A stretch of DNA of 64,000 nt from Mesorhizobium helmanticense (GCF_003034915.1 NZ_PZJX01000038.1:107698-171697); one strand, 5' to 3'; positions 16,647 through 25,864 are shown, numbered from the stretch's first letter. Program-made: numbers and translations. The notes: a model not told the origin generated them from the letters alone.

Positions 16647-18134
16647 ATGCTGGAAGTAACCGGATTCACCAAGAGATTTCGCGGCATCGCCGCGCTGGAC
16701 AATGTCGACTTCTCGCTCAACGAGGGCGAGGTCCACGCGCTGCTTGGCGAGAACGGCGCCGGCAAGTCGACGCTGATCAATCTCATTGCCGGCACATTCC
16801 CCTGGGCCGAGGGCGTCTACCGGATCAATGGCCGCACGATCACGAGCCTCACCCCGCAGGTCGCGCAGGAGATCGGCATCGCCGCCGTCTTCCAGGAATT
16901 CAGCCTGGTCCCCGACCTCACCGTGCTCGAGAACATCTTCCTCGGCCGCGAGCAGTCGGGCAGCCTCTTCCTCAAGCGGCGGCAGATGCGCCAGGCGGGC
17001 ACCGAATTGCTCGACGGGCTCGGCTTTCACCTGCCGCTCGACGAGAAGGTGGCGTTCCTGTCGCGCGCACAGAAACAGATGGTCGAGATCGCCAAGGCGC
17101 TGCGCATGCGGCCAAAGGTGCTTATTCTCGACGAGCCCACCGCTTCGCTCACCGACGGCGAGGCCGACAAGCTCTTCCATGCGGTGGCGCTGCTCAAGGG
17201 CAGGGGCGTCGGCATCATCTATGTCTCGCACCGCATGAGCGAGATCCGCAACCTGTCCGACCGCGTCACGGTGCTGCGCGGCGGCAAGAGGATCGGCACC
17301 GTGGTGACGTCGGAGATTTCGGACGAGGGGCTGATCGAGATGATGGTCGGCCGTCCGGTCGAGCAGCTCTTCCCCAGCATCGAACACAGGCCGGGCGCGG
17401 CCAGACTTGAAGTCCGCGACCTGACCACGCAGGACCGTTCCGTCATCGGCGCCTCTTTCGTGGCGCGGGCGGGCGAGGTGGTCGGCCTCGCCGGTCTCGT
17501 CGGCTGCGGGCGCAGCGAGCTTTGCCGTGCCGTCTTCGGTCTGGAGACGGTCGAGGCGGGAACCATCACTGTCGGCGACAAGACCGTCGCGCGTCCCTCG
17601 CCAGCGTCCATGCTTGCCAGCAAGGTCTGCTATTTCCCGGCCGACCGCGGTTCGGAAGGACTGGCCATGGCCCGCTCGGCGCGCGAAAACGCGACGATGA
17701 GCTCGCTCGACCTGCCGGCCTTGTCGGCCGGGCCGGTGCTGAAGTTCTGGCGCGAGCGCGAGGTGATCAAGGCGCCGCTCGCCGATCTTGCGCTGCGGCC
17801 AATGGCGCCCGAGCGCAAGGTCTCGGCATTTTCCGGCGGCAACCAGCAGAAGCTGATGCTGGCGCGCGGGCTGATGCGGCCCTTCGATGTCTATCTCTTC
17901 GACGAACCGACGGTCGGCATCGATGTCGGCGCCAAGGTCGATGTCTATAATCTCATCAAGTCACTGGTGGAAGCCGGCGCCTCGGTCGTCGTCTCGACCT
18001 CTGAATTGCCGGAGCTCATCAACCTCGCCTCGCGCGTCTATGTCATGCATGAAGGCAAGGTCGTCGCCGAGCTCGGCCAAAGCGAGCTGACGGAGGCGCA
18101 GATTCTGTCCCATTATTTCGGGGGGCGGGCGTGA
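16647..18134 (+). CDS. carbohydrate-type ABC transporter ATPase (two nucleotide-binding domains)
   Basis: An RbsA/MglA-type tandem ATPase of about 495 residues. Domain 1: Walker A GENGAGKST, signature region SRAQKQMVEIAKAL (degenerate relative to LSGGQ), Walker B VLILDEPTASL. Domain 2: degenerate GLVGCGRSEL, SGGNQQKLMLARGL, VYLFDEPTVGIDVG. The ATG at 16647 gives the usual N-terminus LEVTGFTKRF; ATG 16623 and TTG 16614 are also possible. It overlaps the first permease by a GTGA. It energises import of the ligand bound by the TorT-like protein. Confidence 0.92.
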   Translation: MLEVTGFTKRFRGIAALDNVDFSLNEGEVHALLGENGAGKSTLINLIAGTFPWAEGVYRINGRTITSLTPQVAQEIGIAAVFQEFSLVPDLTVLENIFLGREQSGSLFLKRRQMRQAGTELLDGLGFHLPLDEKVAFLSRAQKQMVEIAKALRMRPKVLILDEPTASLTDGEADKLFHAVALLKGRGVGIIYVSHRMSEIRNLSDRVTVLRGGKRIGTVVTSEISDEGLIEMMVGRPVEQLFPSIEHRPGAARLEVRDLTTQDRSVIGASFVARAGEVVGLAGLVGCGRSELCRAVFGLETVEAGTITVGDKTVARPSPASMLASKVCYFPADRGSEGLAMARSARENATMSSLDLPALSAGPVLKFWREREVIKAPLADLALRPMAPERKVSAFSGGNQQKLMLARGLMRPFDVYLFDEPTVGIDVGAKVDVYNLIKSLVEAGASVVVSTSELPELINLASRVYVMHEGKVVAELGQSELTEAQILSHYFGGRA

Positions 18135-19165
18135 GTTCGGAGCAGGCAACGATGGCCCCTTTGAGCGCGGCCAAACCCGCTGAGCACCGGTCGAGTCTGC
18201 TCGACCGCTTTCTCATGCAGGGCGGCATCGTCATCACCTTTCTCATCGTGGCGGTCGTGGCGACCGCGCTGGTCGAGCCGCGCTTCCTCAACCGGCTCAA
18301 CCTCATCAACGTCATGCGCAATTTCGCGCTCCTGCTCATCCCGTCGCTGGCGCAGATGCTGGTGATGACCGCCGGCGGCTTCGACCTGTCGGTCGGCGCG
18401 GTGGTGGCGATCTCGTCCGTGGTCACCGCCGCCGTGATGCTCGTCGGCAGCGGCTATTTTCCGGACATGGAGATCGCAATCATCCTGCTTTCGCTGGTTG
18501 CCGCCATTGGCGTCGGCGCGCTTGTCGGCTTGACCAATGCCGGGCTGGTGGCGAGCCTGTCGCTGTCGCCCTTCATGGTGACGCTCGCCATGATGTCGGT
18601 GCTGATGGGCATAGCGCTCTATTTCACGCAAGGCATCCCGATCTACGGCGTCGCTCAATCCTTCATTACCGGCGTCGGGCGCGGACAGTTTCTCGGCCTG
18701 CCGATCGTGCTGCATGTCGCGCTTGTCGTGCTTATCGGCTGCATCGTCATGCAGCGCTTCACCGCGCTTGGAAGGCATATCTATGCCGTCGGCAGCGATC
18801 TGCGTTCGGCGCGGCTGTCCGGCGTGGCGACCGGCCGGACGCTGGCGATCGCCTATGTGCTTGCCGGTATGCTCGCCGCGCTGACGGGATTCCTGATGAC
18901 ATCGCGGCTCGGTTCCGGCCAATCGACCATCGGCGGCACGCTGGCGCTGGAGACCATTGCCGCCGCCGTCATCGGCGGGGTGTCGCTACGCGGCGGCGTC
19001 GGCCGTGCCGAGCATGTGGCGCTTGCCGCGCTCTTCCTCGCCGTGATCGCCAATGCGATGAACCTGGTCCAGGTCGACAGCAAGTATCAGACGCTGGTGC
19101 TCGGCGCGGTGCTGATCGTGGCGCTCGCCATCGACCGGCTTCTCCTCAGAAAGCGGCAGGCATGA
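18131..19165 (+). CDS. ABC transporter permease (RbsC/BPD_transp_2 family), first
   Basis: A 344-residue inner-membrane permease with about eight to ten hydrophobic segments. Family blocks are MRNFALLLIPSLAQMLVMTAGGFDLSVGAVVAISS, GRHIYAVGSDLRSARLSGVATGRTLAIAYVLAG and GGTLALETIAAAVIGGVSLRGGVG. Its GTG start overlaps the ATPase stop (GTGA) and its stop overlaps the next permease start (ATGA), so all three are translationally coupled. It presumably pairs with the following permease as a heterodimer. Confidence 0.92.
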   Translation: MSSEQATMAPLSAAKPAEHRSSLLDRFLMQGGIVITFLIVAVVATALVEPRFLNRLNLINVMRNFALLLIPSLAQMLVMTAGGFDLSVGAVVAISSVVTAAVMLVGSGYFPDMEIAIILLSLVAAIGVGALVGLTNAGLVASLSLSPFMVTLAMMSVLMGIALYFTQGIPIYGVAQSFITGVGRGQFLGLPIVLHVALVVLIGCIVMQRFTALGRHIYAVGSDLRSARLSGVATGRTLAIAYVLAGMLAALTGFLMTSRLGSGQSTIGGTLALETIAAAVIGGVSLRGGVGRAEHVALAALFLAVIANAMNLVQVDSKYQTLVLGAVLIVALAIDRLLLRKRQA

Positions 19166-20157
19166 GCACACCCTCAGGCACCAAGGCCCAGTCGATCGGC
19201 CCGCTCTCCGGCGCCGCCGTCAAGGACATGCTGCTTGCCGCCCGCCTGCCGATCGCCATCGTCGTCACGCTGGTGCTGTTCGGCATTGTCGAGCCGCGGG
19301 TGCTATCGCTGGGCAATTTCCGCAACATTGCCATCCAGGCGAGTTATCTCTCGATCTTCGCCATGGCGCAGACCATGGTCATCCTGACGCGCGGCTTCGA
19401 CCTGTCGCTGGGCTATACCGTCTCGCTGGTCAGCGTCGCCGCTTCGATGGCCATGGTGGCGATGGGAGGCGGCGACGCGTCGATCCTCTACGGCGTCGGC
19501 GCTGGCGTCCTGATCGCCGCGCTGATCGGCCTCGCCAACGGACTGCTGATCGCCGGCATCGGCATCAACCCGCTGGTGACGACGCTCGGCATGGCCAACA
19601 TGGTGATGGCTCTCGCCTCGACGATCAGCGGCGGCTTTCCGGTCACCGGCCTGCCGCGCGGCCTAACGGCCGAATTCGCGCAAGGGACGTTGCTGTCCAT
19701 TCCGATCCCGATCTGGTTTGCCGGGCTGGTCTTCGCGCTGCTCTTCCTGACGCTCAAGGCGACGAAGTTCGGGCGCAGCCTCTATATCATCGGCGCCAAT
19801 CCCCGGGCAGCCGTGGCGGCCGGCATCCGCACGCTGCCGGTGCTCGTGCTCGCCTATACGCTGTGCGCCGTGCTTGCCGCGCTCGGCGCGCTGCTGCTCA
19901 CCGCCCGCACCGGCTCGGGCGAACCCAATCTCGGCGGCAATCTTACGCTGGAAGCGATCGCCGCCGCTGTCGTCGGCGGGGTGCGGCTGTCGGGCGGCGA
20001 GGGCGGCGTTGGCGCGGCCCTGCTCGGCGCGCTGTTCATCACCGTGCTCTCCAACGGCATGAACCTTGTCCAGATCGACGGCTATCTCCAGCAGATCTGT
20101 CTCGGCGTCATTATCATCGTCAGCCTGATCGTCAATCGCGACGTCGCCAGGCGCTGA
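19162..20157 (+). CDS. ABC transporter permease (RbsC/BPD_transp_2 family), second
   Basis: A 331-residue paralogue of the preceding permease with the same blocks: AMAQTMVILTRGFDLSLGYTVSLVSV, GRSLYIIGANPRAAVAAGIRTLPVLVLAYTL and LGGNLTLEAIAAAVVGGVRLSGGEGGV. Start ATG at 19162 overlaps the previous stop. It ends 23 bp before the HyuA-type gene, so the transporter and hydantoinase/oxoprolinase genes very likely share a transcript, linking the imported ligand to that enzyme. Confidence 0.92.
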   Translation: MSTPSGTKAQSIGPLSGAAVKDMLLAARLPIAIVVTLVLFGIVEPRVLSLGNFRNIAIQASYLSIFAMAQTMVILTRGFDLSLGYTVSLVSVAASMAMVAMGGGDASILYGVGAGVLIAALIGLANGLLIAGIGINPLVTTLGMANMVMALASTISGGFPVTGLPRGLTAEFAQGTLLSIPIPIWFAGLVFALLFLTLKATKFGRSLYIIGANPRAAVAAGIRTLPVLVLAYTLCAVLAALGALLLTARTGSGEPNLGGNLTLEAIAAAVVGGVRLSGGEGGVGAALLGALFITVLSNGMNLVQIDGYLQQICLGVIIIVSLIVNRDVARR

Positions 20158-20180
20158 AACCCTTCTTTTTGAGGACATGC

Positions 20181-22241
20181 ATGACCTATCAAGTTTGCAT
20201 CGACATTGGCGGCACCTTCACCGACTGCCTTGTCTCGAACAGCAAGGGCGAGATCGCCATTTTCAAGTCGCCGACGACGCCCGGCGAGTTCGAAAAGGGC
20301 TTCATCAATGTCCTGCATGTCGCGGCCGAGGGCTACGGTCTGCTGCCCGCCGATTTCATGAAGAAGATAGAGCTCGTCGTGCACGGCTCAACGGTGTCGA
20401 CCAATGCGCTGGTCGAGCGCAAGACGGTCAAGGTCGGCCTTGTGCTGACAGAAGGCCACCAGGACATCCTCGTGCTGCGCGAGGGGCCGCGCAAGGGCGC
20501 CTTCCAGTGGCGCCTAGACTATCCCGATCCCTATGTGCCGCGCCACCTGACCAAGACAGTGGCCGGACGCATCGACGCGCGCGGCCGCGAGCTTGCGCCG
20601 CTGTCGCTCGACGACGTCCGCAAGGCCGCGAGCGAGTTCCGCAATCTCGGCGTCGAGGCGGTTGCCGTCGGCCTGCTGTGGTCGGTGGTCAATCCGGCGC
20701 ATGAGCTTGCGGTGCGCGCCATTTTGGAGAAGGAATTGCCCGGCATTCCGATCACGCTCAGCCACGAGATCAACCCGATGCCGCGCGAGTACAAGCGCAT
20801 CATCGCGGCGGCCATCGATGCCTCGATCAACCCGATCGTGCGCACCTATATCGAGAAGCTGAAGACGGCGCTCGACGAGGAAGATTTCGCGGGCGAACTG
20901 CTGCTCGCCAACTGCGTCGGCGGCATGATGCCGCTCGCCGACATGATCCGCAAACCGATCTACAGCGTCATGTCGGGGCCGACGCTGGCGCCGATGGCGG
21001 CGTTGGCGCTGTCCGACGAGCCCGACATCATCGTCGGCGATATGGGCGGCACGACCTTCGACGTCTCGGCGCTGCGCGATCACCAGATCATCGTCACGCC
21101 CGACAGCATGATCCACAATGACTCGCTCGGCATCCCCAAGGTCGATGTGCGCTCGGTCGGCGCCGGCGGCGGCTCGATCGCCTTCGTCGACGAGGGCGGC
21201 CTGCTTCGGGTCGGCCCGCGAAGCGCCGGCGCGCGGCCGGGGCCGGCCTGCTATGGCAAGGGCGGCACCGAACCGACGGTCACCGACGCCAATGTCGTGC
21301 TCGGCATTGTCGACCCCGACTATTTCCTCGGCGGCAAGATGAAGCTGGAGCGCGAACTCGCCGAAGCGGCAGTCGACAAGATCGCCGAGCGGCTCGGCGT
21401 CACGCGCGAGCAGGCGGCCTACGCCATTTATACGACCAGCAACCACAACATGGTCGCGGCGATCGAGGAAATCACCGTGCGCGAAGGCATCAATCCGCGC
21501 GACAGCTTCTTTGTCTGCGGCGGCGGCGCAACCGCCATCCACATCGCCGAAATGGCCGACATTCTCGGCCTCAAGCGCTATATGGTTCCACGCTTCATGG
21601 CGGGCCTCAGCGCCTTTGGCGGGCTGATCTGCGATATCCGTAGCGAGGAAAGCGCGGTCCTGCTGACATCGGATGCGAATTTCAACGTCGACGGGGTCAA
21701 CCAGGCGCTGAAGCGGCTGCGGCAGACCGGAGACGGTTTCCTTGCCGAGGCCGGCGTGGCGGCCGAAAATCGGCAGTTCGAGTTTTCGTTCCTCGGTCGC
21801 TACGAATACCAGTCCTTCGAGATCGAGGTGCCGTTCGAAAGCAAGGATGGTGCCCTGTCGGCCGAAGACCTGCCCGGGCTGGTCGAGGCCTTCCACAGGA
21901 TGCATGAGCGCATTTATTCGATCCGCGCCGACAATGACGTGGTCGAGTTCACGGCGTGGAAGCTGCGCGCCATCGGCAAGCGCTCCGGCCAGGATCTCTG
22001 GCAGAAGAACACACTTGCGGTCCAATCGGGCGAGATCAAACCCAAGGCGCGGCGCGGCATCTACCAGCAGGAAAGCGGACGGGTCGAAACCGTGCCGGTC
22101 TACGAGATGGCCGAACTCGGCGCCGGCGCCCGTCTCGCCGGCCCTTGCCTGGTCGAGGCCGAGACCTTCACCGCCTACCTGAAAAACCAGCACCAGGGCG
22201 AGATAGATCGCTACGGCAATCTCGTCGTCAACATCATCTAA
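20181..22241 (+). CDS. hydantoinase/oxoprolinase family protein, subunit A (HyuA-type)
   Basis: A 686-residue HyuA-type protein with N-terminal Hydant_A_N (VCIDIGGTFTDCLVSNSKG, HGSTVSTNALVERK) and central Hydantoinase_A domain (VGDMGGTTFDVSALRD, DVRSVGAGGGSIAFVDEGGLLRVGPRSAGARPGPACYGKGG). ATG 20181 is chosen over upstream in-frame starts because GAGGAC precedes it and homology begins there. Members hydrolyse ATP to open cyclic amides (5-oxoproline, hydantoins, lactams such as caprolactam) or, in other branches, carboxylate ketones. No acetone-carboxylase gamma subunit is visible, favouring a ring-opening role. Confidence 0.92.
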   Translation: MTYQVCIDIGGTFTDCLVSNSKGEIAIFKSPTTPGEFEKGFINVLHVAAEGYGLLPADFMKKIELVVHGSTVSTNALVERKTVKVGLVLTEGHQDILVLREGPRKGAFQWRLDYPDPYVPRHLTKTVAGRIDARGRELAPLSLDDVRKAASEFRNLGVEAVAVGLLWSVVNPAHELAVRAILEKELPGIPITLSHEINPMPREYKRIIAAAIDASINPIVRTYIEKLKTALDEEDFAGELLLANCVGGMMPLADMIRKPIYSVMSGPTLAPMAALALSDEPDIIVGDMGGTTFDVSALRDHQIIVTPDSMIHNDSLGIPKVDVRSVGAGGGSIAFVDEGGLLRVGPRSAGARPGPACYGKGGTEPTVTDANVVLGIVDPDYFLGGKMKLERELAEAAVDKIAERLGVTREQAAYAIYTTSNHNMVAAIEEITVREGINPRDSFFVCGGGATAIHIAEMADILGLKRYMVPRFMAGLSAFGGLICDIRSEESAVLLTSDANFNVDGVNQALKRLRQTGDGFLAEAGVAAENRQFEFSFLGRYEYQSFEIEVPFESKDGALSAEDLPGLVEAFHRMHERIYSIRADNDVVEFTAWKLRAIGKRSGQDLWQKNTLAVQSGEIKPKARRGIYQQESGRVETVPVYEMAELGAGARLAGPCLVEAETFTAYLKNQHQGEIDRYGNLVVNII

Positions 22242-22266
22242 CCCCGCAACCGCGTGAGGTAACGCC

Positions 22267-24066
22267 ATGGACGCCATCAACAAAGCTGAGCTCGACGTCG
22301 CGGAGCGACGGGTGGATCCCTTCCTGATGTCGGTGCTGAAGAGCCGCTTCGAGGCGATCGTACGCGAGATGACGCTGGTCGTCATGCGGGCGAGCCGCTC
22401 GGCGGTGATCAAGAACGCGCGCGACTTCTCCTGCGCCATCCTGACCTACGACCACAAGCTGGTTTCGGTCGAGGATGCGCTGCCGATCCATGTCATGTCG
22501 ATGGACATGGCGACGCGGCCGCTGACCGAGCTTTTCGACGACATCACGCAAGGCGACATCTTCCTCAACAACTGCCCCTATACGGGCGGCACCCATCACG
22601 CCGACCTGATCATGACGATGCCGGTGTTCCATGAGGGCGAGCCGCTGTTCTGGGTCGTCGCCCTGTCGCACCACGCCGATACCGGCGCCCCGGTGCCGTC
22701 GACCTATCTGCCCTTCGCCAAGAACATCTTCGAGGAAGGCATGCATTTTCCCTGCGTGCGGGTGGCGCAGAACTATCAGGAGAAGAAGGACATCCTGCGC
22801 ATCGGCACCATGCGCAACCGCGTGCCCGATATGTGGCTGGGCGATGTGCGCGCGCAGATCGGCGCCTGCCGCACCGGCGAGCGCCGCATCGGCGAACTGT
22901 TCACGCGCTATGGCCGCGACACGATCATGGGCTTCGTCGAGGACTGGTTCGACTATGGCGCGCGCTGCGCCAAAGCGGCGATCGCGAAGCTGCCCGCCGG
23001 CAGCTATAGCTACGAGACGCGGCACGACCCGGTGCCCGGCGTCGCCGACGAGGGCATACCGGTTCGGCTCACCATCCATGTCGATCCGGTCAAGGGCGAG
23101 ATCGTCGTCGATGCGCGCGACAATATCGACAATGTGCCGGGCGGCCTGAACCTCTCCGAGAACACCGCCACCGGCTCCTGCCGCATCGGCGTCTTCAACA
23201 ATCTGGACGAAAGCATCCCGCACAATGAGGGCGCCAAGTCGCAGATCAAGGTGCTGCTGCGCGAGGGAAGCGTCGTCGGCAAGCCGAAATATCCGGTCGG
23301 CACCTCGGTCGCCACCACCAATGTCAACGACCGGCTGATGATCGCCGGCAATTGCGTCTTCTCGCGGATGGGCGCGCCATACGGGCAGGCCGAGAGCGGC
23401 TCGCATCTTCCCGCCGGCGTCGGCGTCATCTCCGGCGAGGACCCGTTCAAGAACGGCAAATCCTATGTCAACCAGGTCTTCGTCGGCTATGCGGGCGGCG
23501 GCGCCCGTCACGGCTATGATGGCTGGCTGACCTATTGCGGCCCGGCCAATGCCGGCCTCATCCAGCTCGACTCGGTCGAGGTCGACGAATCCATGTATCC
23601 GATCGTCATCGAGCGTCGTGGCGTGCTGCCGGGCTCGCAGGGTTTCGGCGAGTTCGAGGGCGCGCCGGCCACCGGCGGCGTCTTCTACCCGCTCGATCAC
23701 GACATGACGATCGTCTACGCCGCCGACGGCACCTCCTTCCCGCCGCGCGGCGTGCTGGGCGGCGGCGACGGCAAGGAGAGCGAGTCCATCAAGGTCCGGG
23801 GTGGCGACAGGATCGTGCTGCCGGCGTTCAGCGAGGAGACAATCGAGGACGGCGCCAAGATCGAGTTCACCGCTTGTGGCGGCGGCGGTTACGGCGATCC
23901 GCTGAAACGCGAGCCGAGACGCGTCGTGGCGACCGTCAATCGCGGCTGGCTGAGCCGGGAGGATGCCGAGACAGTCTACGGCGTGGCGTTGATGGATGCG
24001 GCCGAGCCCGGCCTGCTGATGGTCGACGAGGCACGGACGGCGGAGCTTCGCGCCAGCCGGCGCTGA
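22267..24066 (+). CDS. hydantoinase/oxoprolinase family protein, subunit B (HyuB-type)
   Basis: A 599-residue Hydantoinase_B protein, full length, and the obligate partner of the upstream A subunit 25 bp away. Characteristic blocks are DPFLMSVLKSRFEAIVREM, GDIFLNNCPYTGGTHHADLIMTMPVF, VALSHHADTGA, GGLNLSENTATGS and the C-terminal CGGGGYGDPLKREP. The pair would carry out ATP-dependent ring opening of a cyclic amide-like compound, giving an amino acid or carbamoyl derivative. The two class III aminotransferases in the island could use such a product. Confidence 0.93.
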   Translation: MDAINKAELDVAERRVDPFLMSVLKSRFEAIVREMTLVVMRASRSAVIKNARDFSCAILTYDHKLVSVEDALPIHVMSMDMATRPLTELFDDITQGDIFLNNCPYTGGTHHADLIMTMPVFHEGEPLFWVVALSHHADTGAPVPSTYLPFAKNIFEEGMHFPCVRVAQNYQEKKDILRIGTMRNRVPDMWLGDVRAQIGACRTGERRIGELFTRYGRDTIMGFVEDWFDYGARCAKAAIAKLPAGSYSYETRHDPVPGVADEGIPVRLTIHVDPVKGEIVVDARDNIDNVPGGLNLSENTATGSCRIGVFNNLDESIPHNEGAKSQIKVLLREGSVVGKPKYPVGTSVATTNVNDRLMIAGNCVFSRMGAPYGQAESGSHLPAGVGVISGEDPFKNGKSYVNQVFVGYAGGGARHGYDGWLTYCGPANAGLIQLDSVEVDESMYPIVIERRGVLPGSQGFGEFEGAPATGGVFYPLDHDMTIVYAADGTSFPPRGVLGGGDGKESESIKVRGGDRIVLPAFSEETIEDGAKIEFTACGGGGYGDPLKREPRRVVATVNRGWLSREDAETVYGVALMDAAEPGLLMVDEARTAELRASRR

Positions 24067-24135
24067 CTGGAAAGCCTTCTGCACCGAGACCGGAAAGGGA
24101 GGGCGCCTGGCCAAGGTCGGGCGCATGATGCGGCC

Positions 24136-25056
24136 ATGCATGAAGATCGAACGTCCTCGCGACGATTCCGCCTGGCGGATGCCGCGCTGCTGCTGCTTGC
24201 CGCGGCGATCTATGGCGGCATCTTTGCGGTGAACCGCCTCGCTGCGGAAGCGCTCTGGCCGCCGATGGGCTTTGCCTTCCTGCAATCGCTGCTGGCGGGC
24301 CTTGCCCTGGCGCTGCTGGTGATGCTGAGTGGACGGTTCGCCCTGTCGGCGGCGCATCTGCGCGCCTATGTCGTCATGGGTGCCCTGGTCGTCGGCCTGC
24401 CGATCGGCATATTGGTCAAGGCGGCGGAGCATCTCGATGCCTCGGTGCTCACGCTGGTGCTCTGTCTTTCGCCCATCCTCACTCTCTTGATCGGCGTGCT
24501 TGCCGGGATCGAGCGTTTCGACCAGCGGACCTTGCTCGGCATGCTTCTCGGGATAGCGGGCGTGGCGGTGATCTTGGCGCCGGGTGCCGGTGTCATTGGC
24601 GCCGGTGGCGTGTTCTGGTTCCTGGTCGCGCTTTCGGCGCCGTTGATGTTCGCCGCCGCCAACAATTGCGCCAAATGGCTGCGGCCGGCGGATGCCACGT
24701 CAGCCGCCATGGCTGCCGGAACGCTGCTGGGTGCCGCGGCCGTGGCAGGCGTGGTGATGCTGGCGCTCGGCAGCGCGGTGCTGCCGCCCGAGGGCATTGC
24801 TTCGGGCTTGCTGCCACTCGCCATCGCCACGGCGATCAACACCGTTTTCTTCTGGCTTTTCTTCACGCTTGTCGAACGCATCGGCCCGGCGCGCTTCTCG
24901 CTGTTCAACTATCTGGCGGTGGCGGCGGGAATTCTGTGGAGCCTGGTTTTCCTCGGCGAGCAGCCGGGGGCGCTGTTCTGGCTGGCGCTGCTGCTGATGA
25001 TGGCCGGGATGTATCTGGCGCTGTCGAGCAAGGCCGGGCCGGAGGCTGCGCAGTGA
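24136..25056 (+). CDS. EamA/DMT family transporter
   Basis: A 306-residue inner-membrane protein with about ten hydrophobic segments arranged as two EamA repeats, the second containing FFWLFFTLVERIGPARFSLFNYLAVAAGILWSLVFLGEQP, typical of drug/metabolite transporters of the RhaT/YdcZ-like group. It could export an amino acid or related metabolite. It lies 69 bp after the HyuB gene and might extend that operon, but the link is only positional. Confidence 0.85.
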   Translation: MHEDRTSSRRFRLADAALLLLAAAIYGGIFAVNRLAAEALWPPMGFAFLQSLLAGLALALLVMLSGRFALSAAHLRAYVVMGALVVGLPIGILVKAAEHLDASVLTLVLCLSPILTLLIGVLAGIERFDQRTLLGMLLGIAGVAVILAPGAGVIGAGGVFWFLVALSAPLMFAAANNCAKWLRPADATSAAMAAGTLLGAAAVAGVVMLALGSAVLPPEGIASGLLPLAIATAINTVFFWLFFTLVERIGPARFSLFNYLAVAAGILWSLVFLGEQPGALFWLALLLMMAGMYLALSSKAGPEAAQ

Positions 25057-25140
25057 ACTCGGTACATGCGACATCGCGGCGCGTTCATGCGAGCGCCCGC
25101 TGCTTGCGCATGTCGAACGCCGGTGTTAGGTCTGCCGCAT

Positions 25141-25232
25141 CGACAGGGGCGCTCCGTATTGCCGGGGCTGAGATATAAGGCGCCAAGCCTTCGGTCCCTC
25201 AAGCTGATCTGGGTAATGCCAGCGGAGCGAGG
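25141..25232 (+). ncRNA. TPP riboswitch (THI element)
   Basis: The leader of the YkoF-like gene carries the conserved thiamine-pyrophosphate aptamer blocks: the pyrimidine-sensing GGGCTGAGAT (25175-25184) and the pyrophosphate-sensor arm CTGATCTGGGTAATGCCAGC (25204-25223). A closing P1 helix is formed by CGCTCCG (25150-25156) and CGGAGCG (25223-25229). The only Shine-Dalgarno-like bases before the ATG at 25238, GGAG and GAGG, lie in or next to the 3' P1 strand, so TPP binding could block translation directly. The match is seen by eye; covariance scoring would confirm it. Confidence 0.9.
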
Positions 25233-25237
25233 CGACC

Positions 25238-25846
25238 ATGTTTTCAGGTGCACAGATTTCCCTCTATCCGATGTGCGACGATTTCGTCGGCGTCATCCTC
25301 GGCGCGCTTTCGGCGTTCGATCCGTACCGGGCGAATTTCCGCATCGAGACCGACGATATCTCGACGCTGATCGTCGGTCCGCCTGAACAGCTTTTCCCTG
25401 CGATGCGCGATCTGTTCGCCTCGGCGGCGGCAAGCGGCGTGCATTGCGTGTTGTCGGCAACGGTGTCGCGCGGCTGCCCCGGCGAGCCCGACGATCCGAT
25501 CTGCACGCCGATTTCCGGCAGCAGCCACGAGCTGCCGCTGGCGGAGCGCATCGGCGCGGCGCGGGCGCATGTCGACGCTGCGGAAAGGCTTGGGCAAGAG
25601 GTCGCCGCGCAGTTCTCGCTCTATCCGCTCGGCGAAGGCCACCATATGGACGAGATCTACGGCTGCATCGACTTCCTCAAGGCGTCCGGCGTCTTCGACA
25701 AATCGAAGAACTTCTGCACCAAGCTGAGAGGCGATGCCGGACCGGTGTTCGCGACGCTGTCGGAAGCCTTCCTTCGCTTCGGCGCGCCGCAGGGCCATGT
25801 CGCGCTCGACCTGACCGTATCGGCGAACAGTCCGAGCTTGCGGTAG
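25238..25846 (+). CDS. ykoF: YkoF-like thiamine/hydroxymethylpyrimidine-binding protein
   Basis: A 202-residue protein with two similar halves, each beginning with a QISLYPM or QFSLYPLGEGHHMDEIYGCIDF strand, the duplicated ACT-like YkoF fold. YkoF binds thiamine or HMP and is tied to thiamine-precursor uptake. The TPP riboswitch directly upstream supports the call. No ThiXYZ/YkoEDC transporter genes follow: the next gene is convergent and belongs to siderophore uptake, so this is a stand-alone TPP-controlled gene. Confidence 0.88.
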   Translation: MFSGAQISLYPMCDDFVGVILGALSAFDPYRANFRIETDDISTLIVGPPEQLFPAMRDLFASAAASGVHCVLSATVSRGCPGEPDDPICTPISGSSHELPLAERIGAARAHVDAAERLGQEVAAQFSLYPLGEGHHMDEIYGCIDFLKASGVFDKSKNFCTKLRGDAGPVFATLSEAFLRFGAPQGHVALDLTVSANSPSLR

Positions 25847-25864
25847 ACACGTCGAACCGGTCGG

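Noticed and set aside
20514..22439. Minus-strand reading frame (about 640 codons) opposite HyuA
   Set aside because: Same explanation: low-complexity antisense translation without a ribosome site or domain.
22234..24432. Long minus-strand reading frame (about 730 codons) opposite HyuB
   Set aside because: Antisense artefact rich in Arg, His and Asp; the plus strand encodes a full-length HyuB.
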